Both the position numbers and the translations under genes were made by a program. This document shows, one piece after another, positions 7,375 through 16,849 of a stretch of 42,741 bases of DNA. Origin of the DNA: Akkermansiaceae bacterium (GTDB lineage Bacteria > Verrucomicrobiota > Verrucomicrobiia > Verrucomicrobiales > Akkermansiaceae); NCBI GenBank assembly GCA_903908495.1, contig CAIVSK010000278.1:1-42741 (forward strand), given 5' to 3'. Numbering within the stretch: position 1 is the first letter of the stretch; the number at the start of each line of letters is the position of its first letter. Under the pieces are notes generated by a model, which had not been told where the DNA came from, did no database searches, and worked only from the letters and a program-made list of their open reading frames with translations.

Positions 7375-10300
7375 TCAGTTGGGGGACACGAGCAGGCGCA
7401 CGAAGATTTGGCCCGCGCCACTGGGCAGGGTGTACTGGACGGAACCGGCGGTGTTGCTGAGGTTGCTGTCGCTGGCAGCCACATTTGACCAGGTGGTCAG
7501 ATCGGGTGACGTCTGTACCACGAATTCACTGCCATAGGCCGAGCTGGCAATGTTACCGCCATTTGGCCACGTGACCTTGCCTGCCACCACGCCGAGATTG
7601 GCGGTGAAGTTCGAGCCGGTTTTGCCCATGAAGTACTCAATTCCGTTGGGCATTCCATCCATGTCGAAGTCGAGGTTGGCAGCTTGGCCGCCGGCGTTGG
7701 TGGCGGCCCAAGTGGCGAAATTGGCGTCGCCGACCTGAAGTTTGCCGCTGCCAGTGATGCGGGCGGTTTGATAAGTCGCACCCGAACCGAGCGCGCCGTA
7801 GATCCCGTTGGCCTGGCTGACGCCCGCGAGAATCAACACCGCCACCTTGTCCGTCGCCGCATGGGTCAAGTTAAGCACTGCCGCAGCGCCGATGGATACC
7901 GCCGAGGTGTCGGCGAAGCAGGCCGTACTCACATTCATGGTGCCGGCGGCCACGGTGGTGTTGCCACGGTAGGTGTTCGCCCCGGTGAGCGACAAGTTGC
8001 CGCCGGTCTGCACCAGATTGAGCGGGTTGGTGCCATCCTGGATGACTCCGGCGAAGCTGCCGCCGGAGGTCAGGGTCAGAGTGGACGCCGCAGCGCCGTC
8101 ATTGACCACCACCGCGCCCACCGCGCCATTGAGGGTACTGACGGTTTCGCTGACGCCGCCCATATCGAGCGTGCCGGCATTGAGGGTGATGCCCACCAAA
8201 TCATAGATCTGATCGCCGCCAGTGCCGCCGAAAACGACCTTGCCGCCATTGAGCGTGAGGCCACCGCTACCTCCGATGACGCGGCTGGCTGCGCCACTCT
8301 TGGCCATGATCACGATCCCGTTGTTGACGACCATTTCACCGTTGTAATTGTCAGTGTCCCCCCCAGCCATGACAAGGGTGTTGACTCCGTTTTTCACGAT
8401 GCGTGCGCTGTCGATCTTGCCGAGGGTGATCTGGCCGCTGCCGTCGATGGTGAAGGAGCCGCCGACCGCAGTGATCGGGGTGGCGCTGAGGTCCACCGCC
8501 GCACCGGTGTTGGTGAGGATGCCGCGGAGGGTGGCTGCGGTGATGACGTTGGTGGCGAGCACGTTGTTGCCGTTGAGGTCGAGCGTGCCAGCGAGCGGAA
8601 TGGCCACTGCTCCAGTGCCGAGCGCGTTGGCGTTGGCCATTTTCAAGGTTCCGGCGTTGACCGTGGTGCCGCCGTCGTAGGTGTTCGCCGCGGCGAGCGT
8701 CAGGCTCGAGCTGCCGCTCTTGGCAACGCTTCTGCCAGTGCCCGACACGATCCCGCTGACCGCCATGGCGGCGGTGTTGGCGTTAAAGGTGACCGCGGTG
8801 GCGGCGCCGGAAATGTCACCGGTCAGGGCGAGCGGGCCGGTGCCTGCGGTGGTGAAGGTGTGCGGTTTGACCAGCACGATGGGCAAAGCCAAGGTTTGCG
8901 GGTTGGCCGAGTGATTGACCACCTCGGCAATGGCATCACCTAACAAAGTCAACGCGGGTCCGGCGGTGGTGAGGGTGAAACTGCCGGCAGCGGCCGCAAA
9001 GGAGAGCCCGTCCACGGCGTAGGCGGCCTCCATCACCGGGGCCAGGCGCGTGGTACCGGCGAAGGTCAAGTGGTCGCCCGCAGACTGGACCGCCAGATTG
9101 AGATCCCAGTTCTCCGCGCTGCTCCAATTGTCATCGGTGCCGCCGCCGTCCCACACCAGCGTTTGCGCCGGGGCCACTGCCAGCGAGAGGACGCCGGTCG
9201 CCTCGCTAAACGTCCAGGTTTTCAAACCATCCACCTTGGTATGGACATGGCTGGACGCGGTGAAACCCAGGACGCTGAAGGTATCGCCGTAGGTCACATC
9301 CAGACTCGAGCGATCCACCGCGGTCCAGAAATTGCCATCGGTGAGGTCGGCAGCGCTCAGGTCGAGGACCAAGGAGCCGTTGAGAGTCGCCGCGCCACCG
9401 AGCGCACCGAGCAGGGCGGTATTGGTGTTGTTCGCCCCGATCACCAAGCGCAGCCGCGCGCTTTCCGCCAGTACCAGCGTTCCTTGGGACACGGTCGTGT
9501 TGCCGCTGTAGGCATTGCTGCCGTTGAGGGTGAGGGTACCGGCGGTGGTTTTGGTCAGGGCAGCGGAGCCTCCGAGGTTGACCGAGACCACGCCGTTGCG
9601 TGCGGCGAAGGCGGCGGTGGCGTTCAGAAAGCCGCCACCGCTGAGGGTGCCGGCGCTGAGGCCGTCGGCGGACCCGAGCGAGAGGGTGGCGACGGTTTCG
9701 GACAAGCCTTTGGTATCGAAGACGCCGCTGTTGACCGTGAGGAAGGTGGAATCGAAGATTTGGTCGCCGCCAGTGCCGCCGAGCTCGACGGTGCCGCCAT
9801 TGACGACCACGCCGCTGCCGCTGGCATGGACCGAAGAGGAGCTGGTCTTGCCCAGGATCAGGGTGCCGGAGCTGACGCTGGAGACATAGAGGAAGCTATT
9901 GTCGCCGTTGCCCGCGAGGGTGACCGTGCTGGAGCCGGTCTTGACCAGCGCGTTGCCGTTGCCGTTGCCCAGATCGCCGAGGATGATATTGCCGGGGCCG
10001 CCGATGGTGAAACTGCCGGCGTTGTTGATTCTGGCGTGACTGCTGAGATTTACCGGCGCGCCGGAATTGACCAGGGTGCCGCGCAGGGTGTTGTCCGCGA
10101 AGGGTTTGGCAAGGTCAAAGCCGGCGAGATCCAAGGTGCCTGCGGCGCTGAGGGTGACCGAGCCGGAGTTGGAGCCAAGCGCGGCGGAATTCCCCATCAC
10201 CACGGTTCCGGCGCTGATGATGGTGCCTCCGCTGTAGTAATTGCCCGAGGCCAGCGTCAACGTGTGGCTCCCGGTCTTGGTCAGCGCCGCGCCGCTGCCG

Positions 10301-12810
10301 CCGTCAACCGCCCCGGCGATGACAATGTCCCCGACTGCCGCATTGATGGTTTGGTTCTGCGCCAACGTCAGCGATGGATTGAGTGTCTGAGGGGAGGTGG
10401 AATTATTGACCACACCGCCGGATCCGGCCAGGGTGAGATGACCGGATCCGCCCAGCGTGAAGCTTGCCGCCGTGGCATTGAACGTGAGGCCGGCGACTGA
10501 ATAATCCGCCTCAATTTCCGGCGCAGTGCGGGTGGTGCCGCCGAAAACCAGCGAGTCCCCGACCAGGCCGGGTGCCAGATCGTTCGACCAGTCGGCGCTG
10601 GTGGCCCATGCGTCGTTGGCACCGCCACCATCCCACAGCACCGCTGAGCTGGTCACGCTTAGGACGGCGATCGAATTGACCGGGGTGGAGCTGGTGTCAG
10701 TGACGGTCACGGTGAGTGATTTGCTGCCCGCCAAGGTGTCAGCGGTCACCGGCATGGCGTACGAATAGTGCACACCATCGCCGAGGCTGTTCATGACCTG
10801 GGATGGCGCGCCGCCGATGGGAGTCAAATCGACGCTCACCTCGCTGATCGGATAGGCACCGAGGGTCACTGCGGCGGTCACCGTGACGTTTTCGCCGCGC
10901 AGCGCGATGGCATCGCCGCCGAGGTCGGTGGTGACACTGGCAGCGACAAACAGCGAGACCGAAGCACTGTAATGCAGCAGCACCTGATGGTTGGCGGCAT
11001 CCGTCACGACGGTGAAGTTGGCCGCGTTGGCCGGCGGAGTGCCTTCAAAAATCACGCTGGCAAAGCTGCCCGTGATGTTGCCAGCGACGGAGATCAACGG
11101 GTAATCCGCCGCGTCCAGAGCGGCGGCACCGCCGAGGCTGGTGACGTGCAGGATATTGGAGTTGAGCGACAAATCACCGGCGATGCTCAGGTGGTCGTTG
11201 CCGCTGGCGGCGGACGGGCTGGCGTCCATGCCAAGCGTACCACCGAGGCTCAGGTCAAGGTTATTGGAAAACGTCAGGTTGCCGGCGCTGGTGCTGGTTC
11301 CCGGATAAATCCGCGCCGCAGTGCCGGCAGTGGCCACGCTGCCGGACACCGTGCCGCTGCCCGCCAAGACTTGGCCCGTCCCCAAGGTGAACGCCTTGGC
11401 GGTGACATCCAGCAGCGCTCCCACACCGACCTGGATCGAGGGACTCGCCAGCGAGCCGGAAGCCCCGAGCGCCAGGGTGCCGTTGGTGACGGTGGTGTTG
11501 CCGGTGTAGGAATTCGCGCCGTTGAGCGTGAGCTTGCCGCTGCCGATCTTGGTCAGGTTGCCTGTGCCGCTGAGGTTGCCGGCATAGGTTTGAGTGCTGT
11601 TGTTCTTGCCAGCTTGGAGGGTGATGGCCGCCGTGCCATCGGTTAGGGCGAGGCTGTGGGAACTGCCGCCGCCACTCAGATTGCCCACGGTGTAGGTGCC
11701 GATGCCGGTGTTGAAGGTGAGCTTGGCCGTCGATGAATTGGGAATCACCACCGTGGTGTTTTGCAGTGCGTTGGCATTGCCCAGCCGCAACCAACTGGCG
11801 CTTTGAAAGGTCGTGTCGCCGCTGAAGGTGCTCGCCCCGGTGAGAATCAAGTCCGGATTGGTCGCCCCGGTGTTGGTGGATTCAATCCGCAATTGGGTCA
11901 CGGCCGTGCCATCCTGGATCACACCGGAAAATCCCACGTTGTTGCCGCCGTTGCGAATCCGCAGCTGGGTCGTGCCGCTGCCGTTGTTGGTCACCTTGCC
12001 GGAACCGACCAGCCCTTGGATCTGCCAGTTGTCGCCCAAGGTCCCGTAACCGTTCAAATCCATCGTGCCATTGACCGTGGCGGTGTTGAAAATCTGGCCG
12101 GTAAACGCGCTGCTACCACGGCTGGTCCGGTTGACCCCATATTGGAGGGTCGCCCCGACATTGACCGTGACGTTGTTGACGGAACTGCCGTAATTATTCT
12201 CCGAGATTGTGTCCACCCCCTTGTTCAAAATCAGGGTCCCAAAGGCCACCACCGGACTCATGCTGCCATTGTCAGAACTGCCGCCGAACTCCACCCGGCC
12301 GGTATTGCCGCTGCTACCAATGGTGACGGTTCCCCCCGTTTGGTCGACATCGCGCACACTCAGCGTGCCGCCGTTGGCCACCGCCCAGGTCTGGTTCGTC
12401 GTGGTGTTCAAATCGGCGGTAATCGTATTGGTGCCGCTGGTGTTGCTGCTGATGATCCCGCCAGCACCGACATTGAGTTCCTGCGGCGAGGCGGTCGGAC
12501 TTTGGACCACCCCGCTCAAGGTCCAACCACCGACCGCCGTGCTGAACGACAAGCCGTTGATCGAACGACTGGCCGTGAGCTTGGGCATGTTCACCCCAGC
12601 CGGGCCAAAGCCACCAAACATGGCAACGTCGGTCGCCGTGCTATCGGCCGGCACCAGGTTGCCGCTCCAATTGGCCGTCGTCGTAAACGACGTGTCGGTG
12701 TCGCCGTCCCAGTTGATGGAAGCGGCGGCGGCCGACTGCGCGATGCAGAGGCCAACGGTGATGGCGGTGAGCGAGCGGAGCGGGGAGCTGACGGGGAATC
12801 TTGGTTTCAT
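7375..12810 (-). CDS. Giant exported PATR beta-strand-repeat protein (1811 aa)
   Basis: The start is taken at the ATG at 12810, where MKPRFPVSSPLRSLTAITVG begins a clean signal peptide ending near SAAAA; an in-frame ATG at 12957 only adds an unlikely leader. The body is almost entirely PATR-type beta-helix repeats (for example LTKTGSHTLTLASGNYYSGG). There are three large modules, each opening with a W-rich motif: NWDGDTDTSFTTTANW near residue 32, WDGGGANDAWATSADW near 725 and WDGGGTDDNWSSAENW near 1218. An Ig-like stretch lies at about 640-720. The last 115 residues (about 1697-1811) hold a calcium-loop motif (DFDMDGMPNGIEYF) and end in IFVRLLVSPN, a module shared with other exported proteins in this window. 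No outer-membrane beta-barrel domain is present, so it is not a classical autotransporter. It is probably a surface or matrix protein; the ligand is unknown. Confidence 0.9.
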   Translation of the reverse strand: MKPRFPVSSPLRSLTAITVGLCIAQSAAAASINWDGDTDTSFTTTANWSGNLVPADSTATDVAMFGGFGPAGVNMPKLTASRSINGLSFSTAVGGWTLSGVVQSPTASPQELNVGAGGIISSNTSGTNTITADLNTTTNQTWAVANGGTLSVRDVDQTGGTVTIGSSGNTGRVEFGGSSDNGSMSPVVAFGTLILNKGVDTISENNYGSSVNNVTVNVGATLQYGVNRTSRGSSAFTGQIFNTATVNGTMDLNGYGTLGDNWQIQGLVGSGKVTNNGSGTTQLRIRNGGNNVGFSGVIQDGTAVTQLRIESTNTGATNPDLILTGASTFSGDTTFQSASWLRLGNANALQNTTVVIPNSSTAKLTFNTGIGTYTVGNLSGGGSSHSLALTDGTAAITLQAGKNNSTQTYAGNLSGTGNLTKIGSGKLTLNGANSYTGNTTVTNGTLALGASGSLASPSIQVGVGALLDVTAKAFTLGTGQVLAGSGTVSGSVATAGTAARIYPGTSTSAGNLTFSNNLDLSLGGTLGMDASPSAASGNDHLSIAGDLSLNSNILHVTSLGGAAALDAADYPLISVAGNITGSFASVIFEGTPPANAANFTVVTDAANHQVLLHYSASVSLFVAASVTTDLGGDAIALRGENVTVTAAVTLGAYPISEVSVDLTPIGGAPSQVMNSLGDGVHYSYAMPVTADTLAGSKSLTVTVTDTSSTPVNSIAVLSVTSSAVLWDGGGANDAWATSADWSNDLAPGLVGDSLVFGGTTRTAPEIEADYSVAGLTFNATAASFTLGGSGHLTLAGSGGVVNNSTSPQTLNPSLTLAQNQTINAAVGDIVIAGAVDGGSGAALTKTGSHTLTLASGNYYSGGTIISAGTVVMGNSAALGSNSGSVTLSAAGTLDLAGFDLAKPFADNTLRGTLVNSGAPVNLSSHARINNAGSFTIGGPGNIILGDLGNGNGNALVKTGSSTVTLAGNGDNSFLYVSSVSSGTLILGKTSSSSVHASGSGVVVNGGTVELGGTGGDQIFDSTFLTVNSGVFDTKGLSETVATLSLGSADGLSAGTLSGGGFLNATAAFAARNGVVSVNLGGSAALTKTTAGTLTLNGSNAYSGNTTVSQGTLVLAESARLRLVIGANNTNTALLGALGGAATLNGSLVLDLSAADLTDGNFWTAVDRSSLDVTYGDTFSVLGFTASSHVHTKVDGLKTWTFSEATGVLSLAVAPAQTLVWDGGGTDDNWSSAENWDLNLAVQSAGDHLTFAGTTRLAPVMEAAYAVDGLSFAAAAGSFTLTTAGPALTLLGDAIAEVVNHSANPQTLALPIVLVKPHTFTTAGTGPLALTGDISGAATAVTFNANTAAMAVSGIVSGTGRSVAKSGSSSLTLAAANTYDGGTTVNAGTLKMANANALGTGAVAIPLAGTLDLNGNNVLATNVITAATLRGILTNTGAAVDLSATPITAVGGSFTIDGSGQITLGKIDSARIVKNGVNTLVMAGGDTDNYNGEMVVNNGIVIMAKSGAASRVIGGSGGLTLNGGKVVFGGTGGDQIYDLVGITLNAGTLDMGGVSETVSTLNGAVGAVVVNDGAAASTLTLTSGGSFAGVIQDGTNPLNLVQTGGNLSLTGANTYRGNTTVAAGTMNVSTACFADTSAVSIGAAAVLNLTHAATDKVAVLILAGVSQANGIYGALGSGATYQTARITGSGKLQVGDANFATWAATNAGGQAANLDFDMDGMPNGIEYFMGKTGSNFTANLGVVAGKVTWPNGGNIASSAYGSEFVVQTSPDLTTWSNVAASDSNLSNTAGSVQYTLPSGAGQIFVRLLVSPN

Positions 12811-13367
12811 GAGCTGGATGTTTTGTTGGAAAAATGAGCCGGGCGGATCGGACCGGTCAAAATGATGAGGCTGAAAGGGGTGGCTAGCGTGAAATCTCGC
12901 GGCAGAGCCACAACCCTGCCGTGCGAGGTGGATCCGGGATTTCCGGCCGCAAGACAATCAGAGCCAAAAGTTTGGTAGACGGCCTCAGCCCGCCCACCCG
13001 CGGGTGAGGCTTGATAGACAGGTGCGGCCTGATTGTATACAAAACATTGCCGAATCACCGGATACGCGGAGCAATTCGTGCGATTGAGCAACTTCACCGG
13101 CCGCGGCGAGGCCGGGCGTCCACCCCTGGACGTGGCAGCCACGCGGATGACTTGCTGCGAGACCCAGCAATCACGGCCTGCCACAAGGACGTGGCAGCCA
13201 CGTGCGGGCGTCCTCTCACCTTGCCGCGCATGTTCGGGCAGGATCAAGATTGCTGCGGGCGGTCTTGCTGCTTGCCTTGGCGGCGGTTTTAGCGGCACTT
13301 TGCGGGGCCACTAACCAAGCTTGCCAGCCGGCTGGTCTCGGTCCCGATCCCCCACCCTCTTATTGCC
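12811..13367. other. Intergenic region between divergent PATR and GH97 genes
   Basis: This 557-nt gap lies between the divergent starts at 12810 (minus) and 13368 (plus) and must hold both promoters. I find no convincing -35/-10 pair and no frame with protein-like character. The right half carries two copies of a short palindromic repeat, listed separately. Confidence 0.5.
13128..13202. repeat. Two copies of a short palindromic repeat
   Basis: The 16-mer GGACGTGGCAGCCACG occurs at 13128-13143 and again at 13187-13202. Its core, CGTGG-CAG-CCACG, folds as a small hairpin, and the second copy extends it by one pair. The first copy is also preceded by CGTCCACCCCTGGACG, a second hairpin sharing bases with it. 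This looks like a REP-type dispersed element rather than an operator, but only this one locus is visible. Confidence 0.5.
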
Positions 13368-15374
13368 ATGCGCACTGTTCCCCACCACGATGTACCCGCA
13401 GGCCCGCGCCGCGAGAGGCTGGGCTCCGGCAGCCTTGTATACACACTCCGGCGGTTCGCGAGCCGCTCTGCGGCGGTGGTGGTGGCCGTTGGCGGATTGC
13501 TGGTTTTGGGCGCGAGCATTGGTACCGCCGCCGATGGCCATTGCTGGCCGCTGGCGTCGCCTGACGGGCGCTCGGTCATCGCGGTTTCGCTCATGGACGA
13601 TGGCAGCCTCGGCTACGAGGTGACGCGGGATGGCAAACCGGTCATCCGCCACTCGGAGCTGGGTCTGCGGCGCGATGATCAGGATTTCAGCCGCCCCTTG
13701 GCATTCGAGCGGGCCGGGCCGATCGAAGCGCGCCGCGAGACCTACGACCTGTTCGCCGGGCTCAACCCACATGTGGATCACCTGTTGAACCACCGCACAC
13801 TCGCGTTTCGCAACTCCCGCCAGGCCGCGCTGGAAATCGATCTGGCCGCCAGCGATGAAGGCGTCGCGTTCCGCTACCGGTTTCCGGACAGCTCGCCTGC
13901 CAGCTGCACTGTTCAGGCAGAAGCCACCGGCTTCGCGCTGCCGCCCGATGCCCGCGGCTGGCAGCAGCCGTATCATGCGGCGAGCCGCTACACGCCCGCT
14001 TACGAGGATTTCTATTTCAAGGTGGCGGTGGGTGACCCGCCGCCGCGCTCGCGGGAAAAACCCTTGGGCTGGGCGTTCCCCGCGCTGTTCCAACTTCCCG
14101 CCACGGCGACCTGGCTGCTCCTCACCGAATCAACCGGCCCGGACTCCTTTTGCGGCTGTCACCTCGGGCCCGACTCCGCGGACGGGGTCTATCACATTGC
14201 GTTTCCCGCCGCCGACGAAGTGACCCCGGGCTGGCACAACGCGGACGGCCCCGAACCGCGCCATGCGCTGCCGTGGACGCTGCCGTGGCGCGTCATCGTG
14301 CTGGGCAAGTCAGCGGGGGCCATTGCCACCGCGACGCTCGTCACCGATCTTGCGCCGCCTTGCGCCATCGCCGACACGTCCTGGATCCATCCCGGCCGCG
14401 CCTCGTGGTCGTGGTGGTCGGGAGGCGCCAACACCGCCGCGAGGTTTGCGGCTTTCAGCGACTTCAGCGCGCGGATGGGCTGGGAATACACTTTGTTCGA
14501 TGCCGGCTGGTGGGAACCTGGATTGGGCGGGATTGCCCGCTATGCGCAGGCCAAAGGCGTGATGCCGTTGGCTTGGTTGAGCGCCGGGGATTTTGCCGGC
14601 GCGGGACGCGGCAAGCGCAAATTGGACGAGGTGGAGGCCGCCGGAATCCGCGGCGTGAAGGTGGATTTCTGGTGCTCGGACCGGCAGCCGGCCCTTGCTG
14701 CGATGCTTGCCCTGTTTGAAGATGCCGCCTCGCGCCGGATGGTGGTGGACCTGCACGGCTGCACGCTGCCGCGCGGCTGGCAACGCACCTGGCCGAATTT
14801 CCTAACTGCCGAGGCGGTGCTGGGAGCCGAGAGTTACATGTATGAATCGCAGTACACCGCCAAGGCCGCGGAATTAAACACGATCCTGCCGTTCACCCGC
14901 AATGCGGTGGGCCCCATGGACTACACGCCCGTCGCCTGTTCGCCGAAAAAATACCCCCGCACCACCACCGCGGCCCACGAACTGGCCACCGCGCTGGTCT
15001 TCACTTCGGGGTTGATTCATTATGCCGATAAACCGGAGTTCTTTGATTCGCTGCCCGCCGCCGCACTGCAGGTCCTGCGCGACGCCCCGGCACGCTGGGA
15101 TGAAACAAAATGCCTGCTCGGCGAACCGGGGCGGGTGGTCGTCTTCGCCCGCCGCAGCGGCCAGTGCTGGTTCATCGCCGGCCTCAACGGCACCGCCGAG
15201 ACCTTGCCGCTGACGTTGGATCTATCCGCATTCGCCGGCTTCCATCAGCGCCTGGAAATCGCCGAAGGGTCCGACGCCCTGATGCAGGTGACGGCACATC
15301 CCCTGGCGGAAGCCGCTGCCTGGCAGCATGCCATCCCCCCCCGCGGCGGCTTCATTCTGCGCCTGGACCCTTGA
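13368..15374 (+). CDS. Exported glycoside hydrolase family 97 (alpha-glycosidase)
   Basis: The 668-residue protein matches GH97 in layout. It has an N-terminal beta-sandwich (about 60-290, opening SPDGRSVIAVSLMDDGSLGY), a catalytic TIM barrel (about 325-580; GWEYTLFDAGWW, GIRGVKVDFWCSD) and a C-terminal beta domain (about 590-668). Asp433, in KVDFW, sits where retaining GH97 enzymes carry their nucleophile, while inverting members of the SusB type lack it. An alpha-galactosidase-like or other retaining enzyme is therefore more likely than a SusB-type alpha-glucosidase. Glu482 and Glu488 are candidates for other active-site acids. A hydrophobic segment at about 34-52 after an arginine-rich stretch is the export signal; the 28-residue leader before it is unusually long, so the true start may lie downstream. 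No SusC/SusD-like genes are nearby. Confidence 0.88.
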   Translation: MRTVPHHDVPAGPRRERLGSGSLVYTLRRFASRSAAVVVAVGGLLVLGASIGTAADGHCWPLASPDGRSVIAVSLMDDGSLGYEVTRDGKPVIRHSELGLRRDDQDFSRPLAFERAGPIEARRETYDLFAGLNPHVDHLLNHRTLAFRNSRQAALEIDLAASDEGVAFRYRFPDSSPASCTVQAEATGFALPPDARGWQQPYHAASRYTPAYEDFYFKVAVGDPPPRSREKPLGWAFPALFQLPATATWLLLTESTGPDSFCGCHLGPDSADGVYHIAFPAADEVTPGWHNADGPEPRHALPWTLPWRVIVLGKSAGAIATATLVTDLAPPCAIADTSWIHPGRASWSWWSGGANTAARFAAFSDFSARMGWEYTLFDAGWWEPGLGGIARYAQAKGVMPLAWLSAGDFAGAGRGKRKLDEVEAAGIRGVKVDFWCSDRQPALAAMLALFEDAASRRMVVDLHGCTLPRGWQRTWPNFLTAEAVLGAESYMYESQYTAKAAELNTILPFTRNAVGPMDYTPVACSPKKYPRTTTAAHELATALVFTSGLIHYADKPEFFDSLPAAALQVLRDAPARWDETKCLLGEPGRVVVFARRSGQCWFIAGLNGTAETLPLTLDLSAFAGFHQRLEIAEGSDALMQVTAHPLAEAAAWQHAIPPRGGFILRLDP

Positions 15375-15724
15375 TCCCGCCGGGCGAGGTGCTGTGGTTG
15401 ATCGCGCTTGGAGCTTGAAGACCAAGACCGCAGACCCCGATCATCGATGCCGAACTGGCGCAGGCAAGTCGGCCACGCATTCAGGTTCGTTGGCGAAGGT
15501 GAAGCGCTCATCCTCCATGAAGCCATCAATCACGTCCCATGCCTGCCGCTTGGTTAGCGGAGGATTTCCATAGCCGGCGAGCACCCCGGCGTTGGTGAGA
15601 AGTCCCACCCATCCCTGCTGGGTGACGCGGCAAAAGCACTTTCCAGCTTTCTGTCAAACTGCCACATGGTCTTGGCGGCCTGCACGCCACGTCGGCGGTG
15701 GATCAGGGCTCCCTGTTCCGCGGC
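15375..15724. other. Intergenic region between convergent GH97 and Sua5 genes
   Basis: This 350-nt gap between converging genes contains the VapC-like remnant on the minus strand. No clear terminator hairpin with a T-tract is visible for either gene, and nothing else is recognisable. Confidence 0.5.
15441..15653 (-). pseudogene. Fragment of a VapC-like PIN-domain toxin gene
   Basis: A 70-codon open stretch on the minus strand reads like the middle of a VapC PIN domain: CFCRVTQQGWVGLLTNAGVL, then LTKRQAWDVIDGFMEDERF and FANEPECVADL. VapC proteins have this C-R-V-T-Q...LLTN...LT..AW order between their N-terminal acidic strand and the last catalytic acids. In the same frame a TGA at 15656-15654 interrupts the upstream part (DHVAV before it), and the frame stops at 15443 before the C-terminal active-site region. 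No start codon, N-terminal LLDVN-type motif or antitoxin gene is visible. It is most likely a dead toxin gene. Confidence 0.55.
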
Positions 15725-16762
15725 TCACGCCTTGTTCGGTCCGGCAGCGCGGCGGAGGCGGTCCATGATGGCGACGCCGAGGCCGGTTTCGCTGACGGGT
15801 TCGGCGATGATCGCGTCGAGGCCGGCCTCATCGAGGCGGCGCATGACAAAGAACAAGCGGATGGCGGCCTCGGCGAGTTTGCCGCTGCCGGGGCTCAGCG
15901 CTTCGATGCACTCCCATTCGTGGAGGCTCACGAAGGGACCGTCGTCGGCACCGGTATAACTGAGCAGTCCGTAGCGTTTCCCTTCCTCGGGGTGGAAATC
16001 CTCCGGCTTCTCCAATAAAATCAACGGGGTCCGCGGCGCGTAATGGCTGGCGAGCTGGCCGGGAGCCTGGGGCAATTGGCCCACGGTCTCGCGGGCTTTC
16101 TCGACTCTGCCGAATTCCTGGAGCTGCTCTTTGGTGATGGGGCCGGCGCGGTGCAGGTGGAACAACGGCTTTTTGCCGGGCCGCGCTTCGATGGAGATGA
16201 TAGTGCTTTCGATGCCCTCGCAGCAGGCACCGGCATCGATGACCAGCGGGATGCGCCCGCCGAGCTCCTTGATGACGGCGGAGGCGGAGGTCGGAGAAAT
16301 GCTGCCGAAGCGGTTGGCACTGGGGGCGGCCAGCGGGCGCCCCAGCGCCTTGTTGATGGCACGGAACACCGGGTGCGCGCTCTGTCGCACCGCCACGGTG
16401 GGCAAGCCGCTGGTCACCAGGTCGGGCACATCGGGGTGGCGCGCCAAAATCAAGGTGAGCGGACCGGGCCAGAACTTGCCGATGAGTTGGTTGACGTAAT
16501 CCGCGATGTCGTCCGGCACGATGGCCACGCGCGGTAGGTCGCCGCGGCTGGCAATGTGGACGATGAGCGGGTCAAACGACGGCCGCTCCTTGGCGGCAAA
16601 CACCTTGGCCACCGCCGCCGGATTGAAGGCATCAGCGGCCAAACCATAGACGGTTTCGGTGGGCAGGGCGACGATTTCCCCTTGTTGCAACAAGGCACAG
16701 GCCTCGCGCAGCGCGTCTTTCATGTCATCGTCGGCAATTTGTAGGATCCGGGTCTCGGGCAC
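15725..16762 (-). CDS. tsaC: L-threonylcarbamoyladenylate synthase (Sua5/YrdC family)
   Basis: This 345-residue protein makes threonylcarbamoyl-AMP from threonine, bicarbonate and ATP, the first step of the t6A37 tRNA modification. The YrdC domain spans about residues 15-205, with the hallmark PTETVYGLAADAFNP and KERPSFDPLIVH near the start, WPGPLTLIL in the middle and PLAAPSANRFGSISPT further on. A linker with SHYAPRTPL (about 250) leads to the C-terminal Sua5 domain, so it is the long Sua5 form rather than the short TsaC form. I keep the GTG start at 16762 because AGGGTGG lies just upstream and ETRIL matches the usual N-terminus; an ATG at 16723 is possible. It is divergent from aroK with an 87-nt gap. 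Confidence 0.95.
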   Translation of the reverse strand: MPETRILQIADDDMKDALREACALLQQGEIVALPTETVYGLAADAFNPAAVAKVFAAKERPSFDPLIVHIASRGDLPRVAIVPDDIADYVNQLIGKFWPGPLTLILARHPDVPDLVTSGLPTVAVRQSAHPVFRAINKALGRPLAAPSANRFGSISPTSASAVIKELGGRIPLVIDAGACCEGIESTIISIEARPGKKPLFHLHRAGPITKEQLQEFGRVEKARETVGQLPQAPGQLASHYAPRTPLILLEKPEDFHPEEGKRYGLLSYTGADDGPFVSLHEWECIEALSPGSGKLAEAAIRLFFVMRRLDEAGLDAIIAEPVSETGLGVAIMDRLRRAAGPNKA

Positions 16763-16837
16763 GCCGCCACCCTACCCCACGCCGGGCCCGCTGGCGATTG
16801 CTGATTTTTCCGGTTTCTCGAATCGCCGCAATCCGCT

Positions 16838-16843
16838 TATACT
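16838..16843 (+). promoter_or_regulatory. Possible -10 element (TATACT) close to the aroK start
   Basis: TATACT lies only 6 nt before the aroK ATG at 16850, with a weak -35-like TTTCTC 18 nt further upstream. If used, transcription would start at or next to the start codon, giving a leaderless mRNA. This fits the absence of a ribosome binding site here. The evidence is a single hexamer. Confidence 0.3.
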
Positions 16844-16849
16844 GAGCCC

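Noticed and set aside
7230-7460. Small plus-strand frame before the first PATR gene end
   Set aside because: No start context, Arg/Cys-rich composition, and it overlaps the real gene end on the other strand.
7684-8943. Long open frame on the plus strand inside the PATR gene (also 9070-10500, 10768-11646, 11761-12837)
   Set aside because: These are antisense shadows of the repetitive GC-rich PATR gene. They are rich in Gly, Ala, Asp and Arg, lack domains, and the minus-strand frame has a signal peptide and recognisable repeats.
7375-12810. Classical type V autotransporter
   Set aside because: PATR repeats are present, but there is no C-terminal 250-300-residue beta-barrel; the C-terminus is a small calcium-loop/beta module.
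15455-15475. GGCAAGTCGG as another copy of the GNRA hairpin
   Set aside because: The flanks have no complementary arms and it falls inside the VapC remnant.
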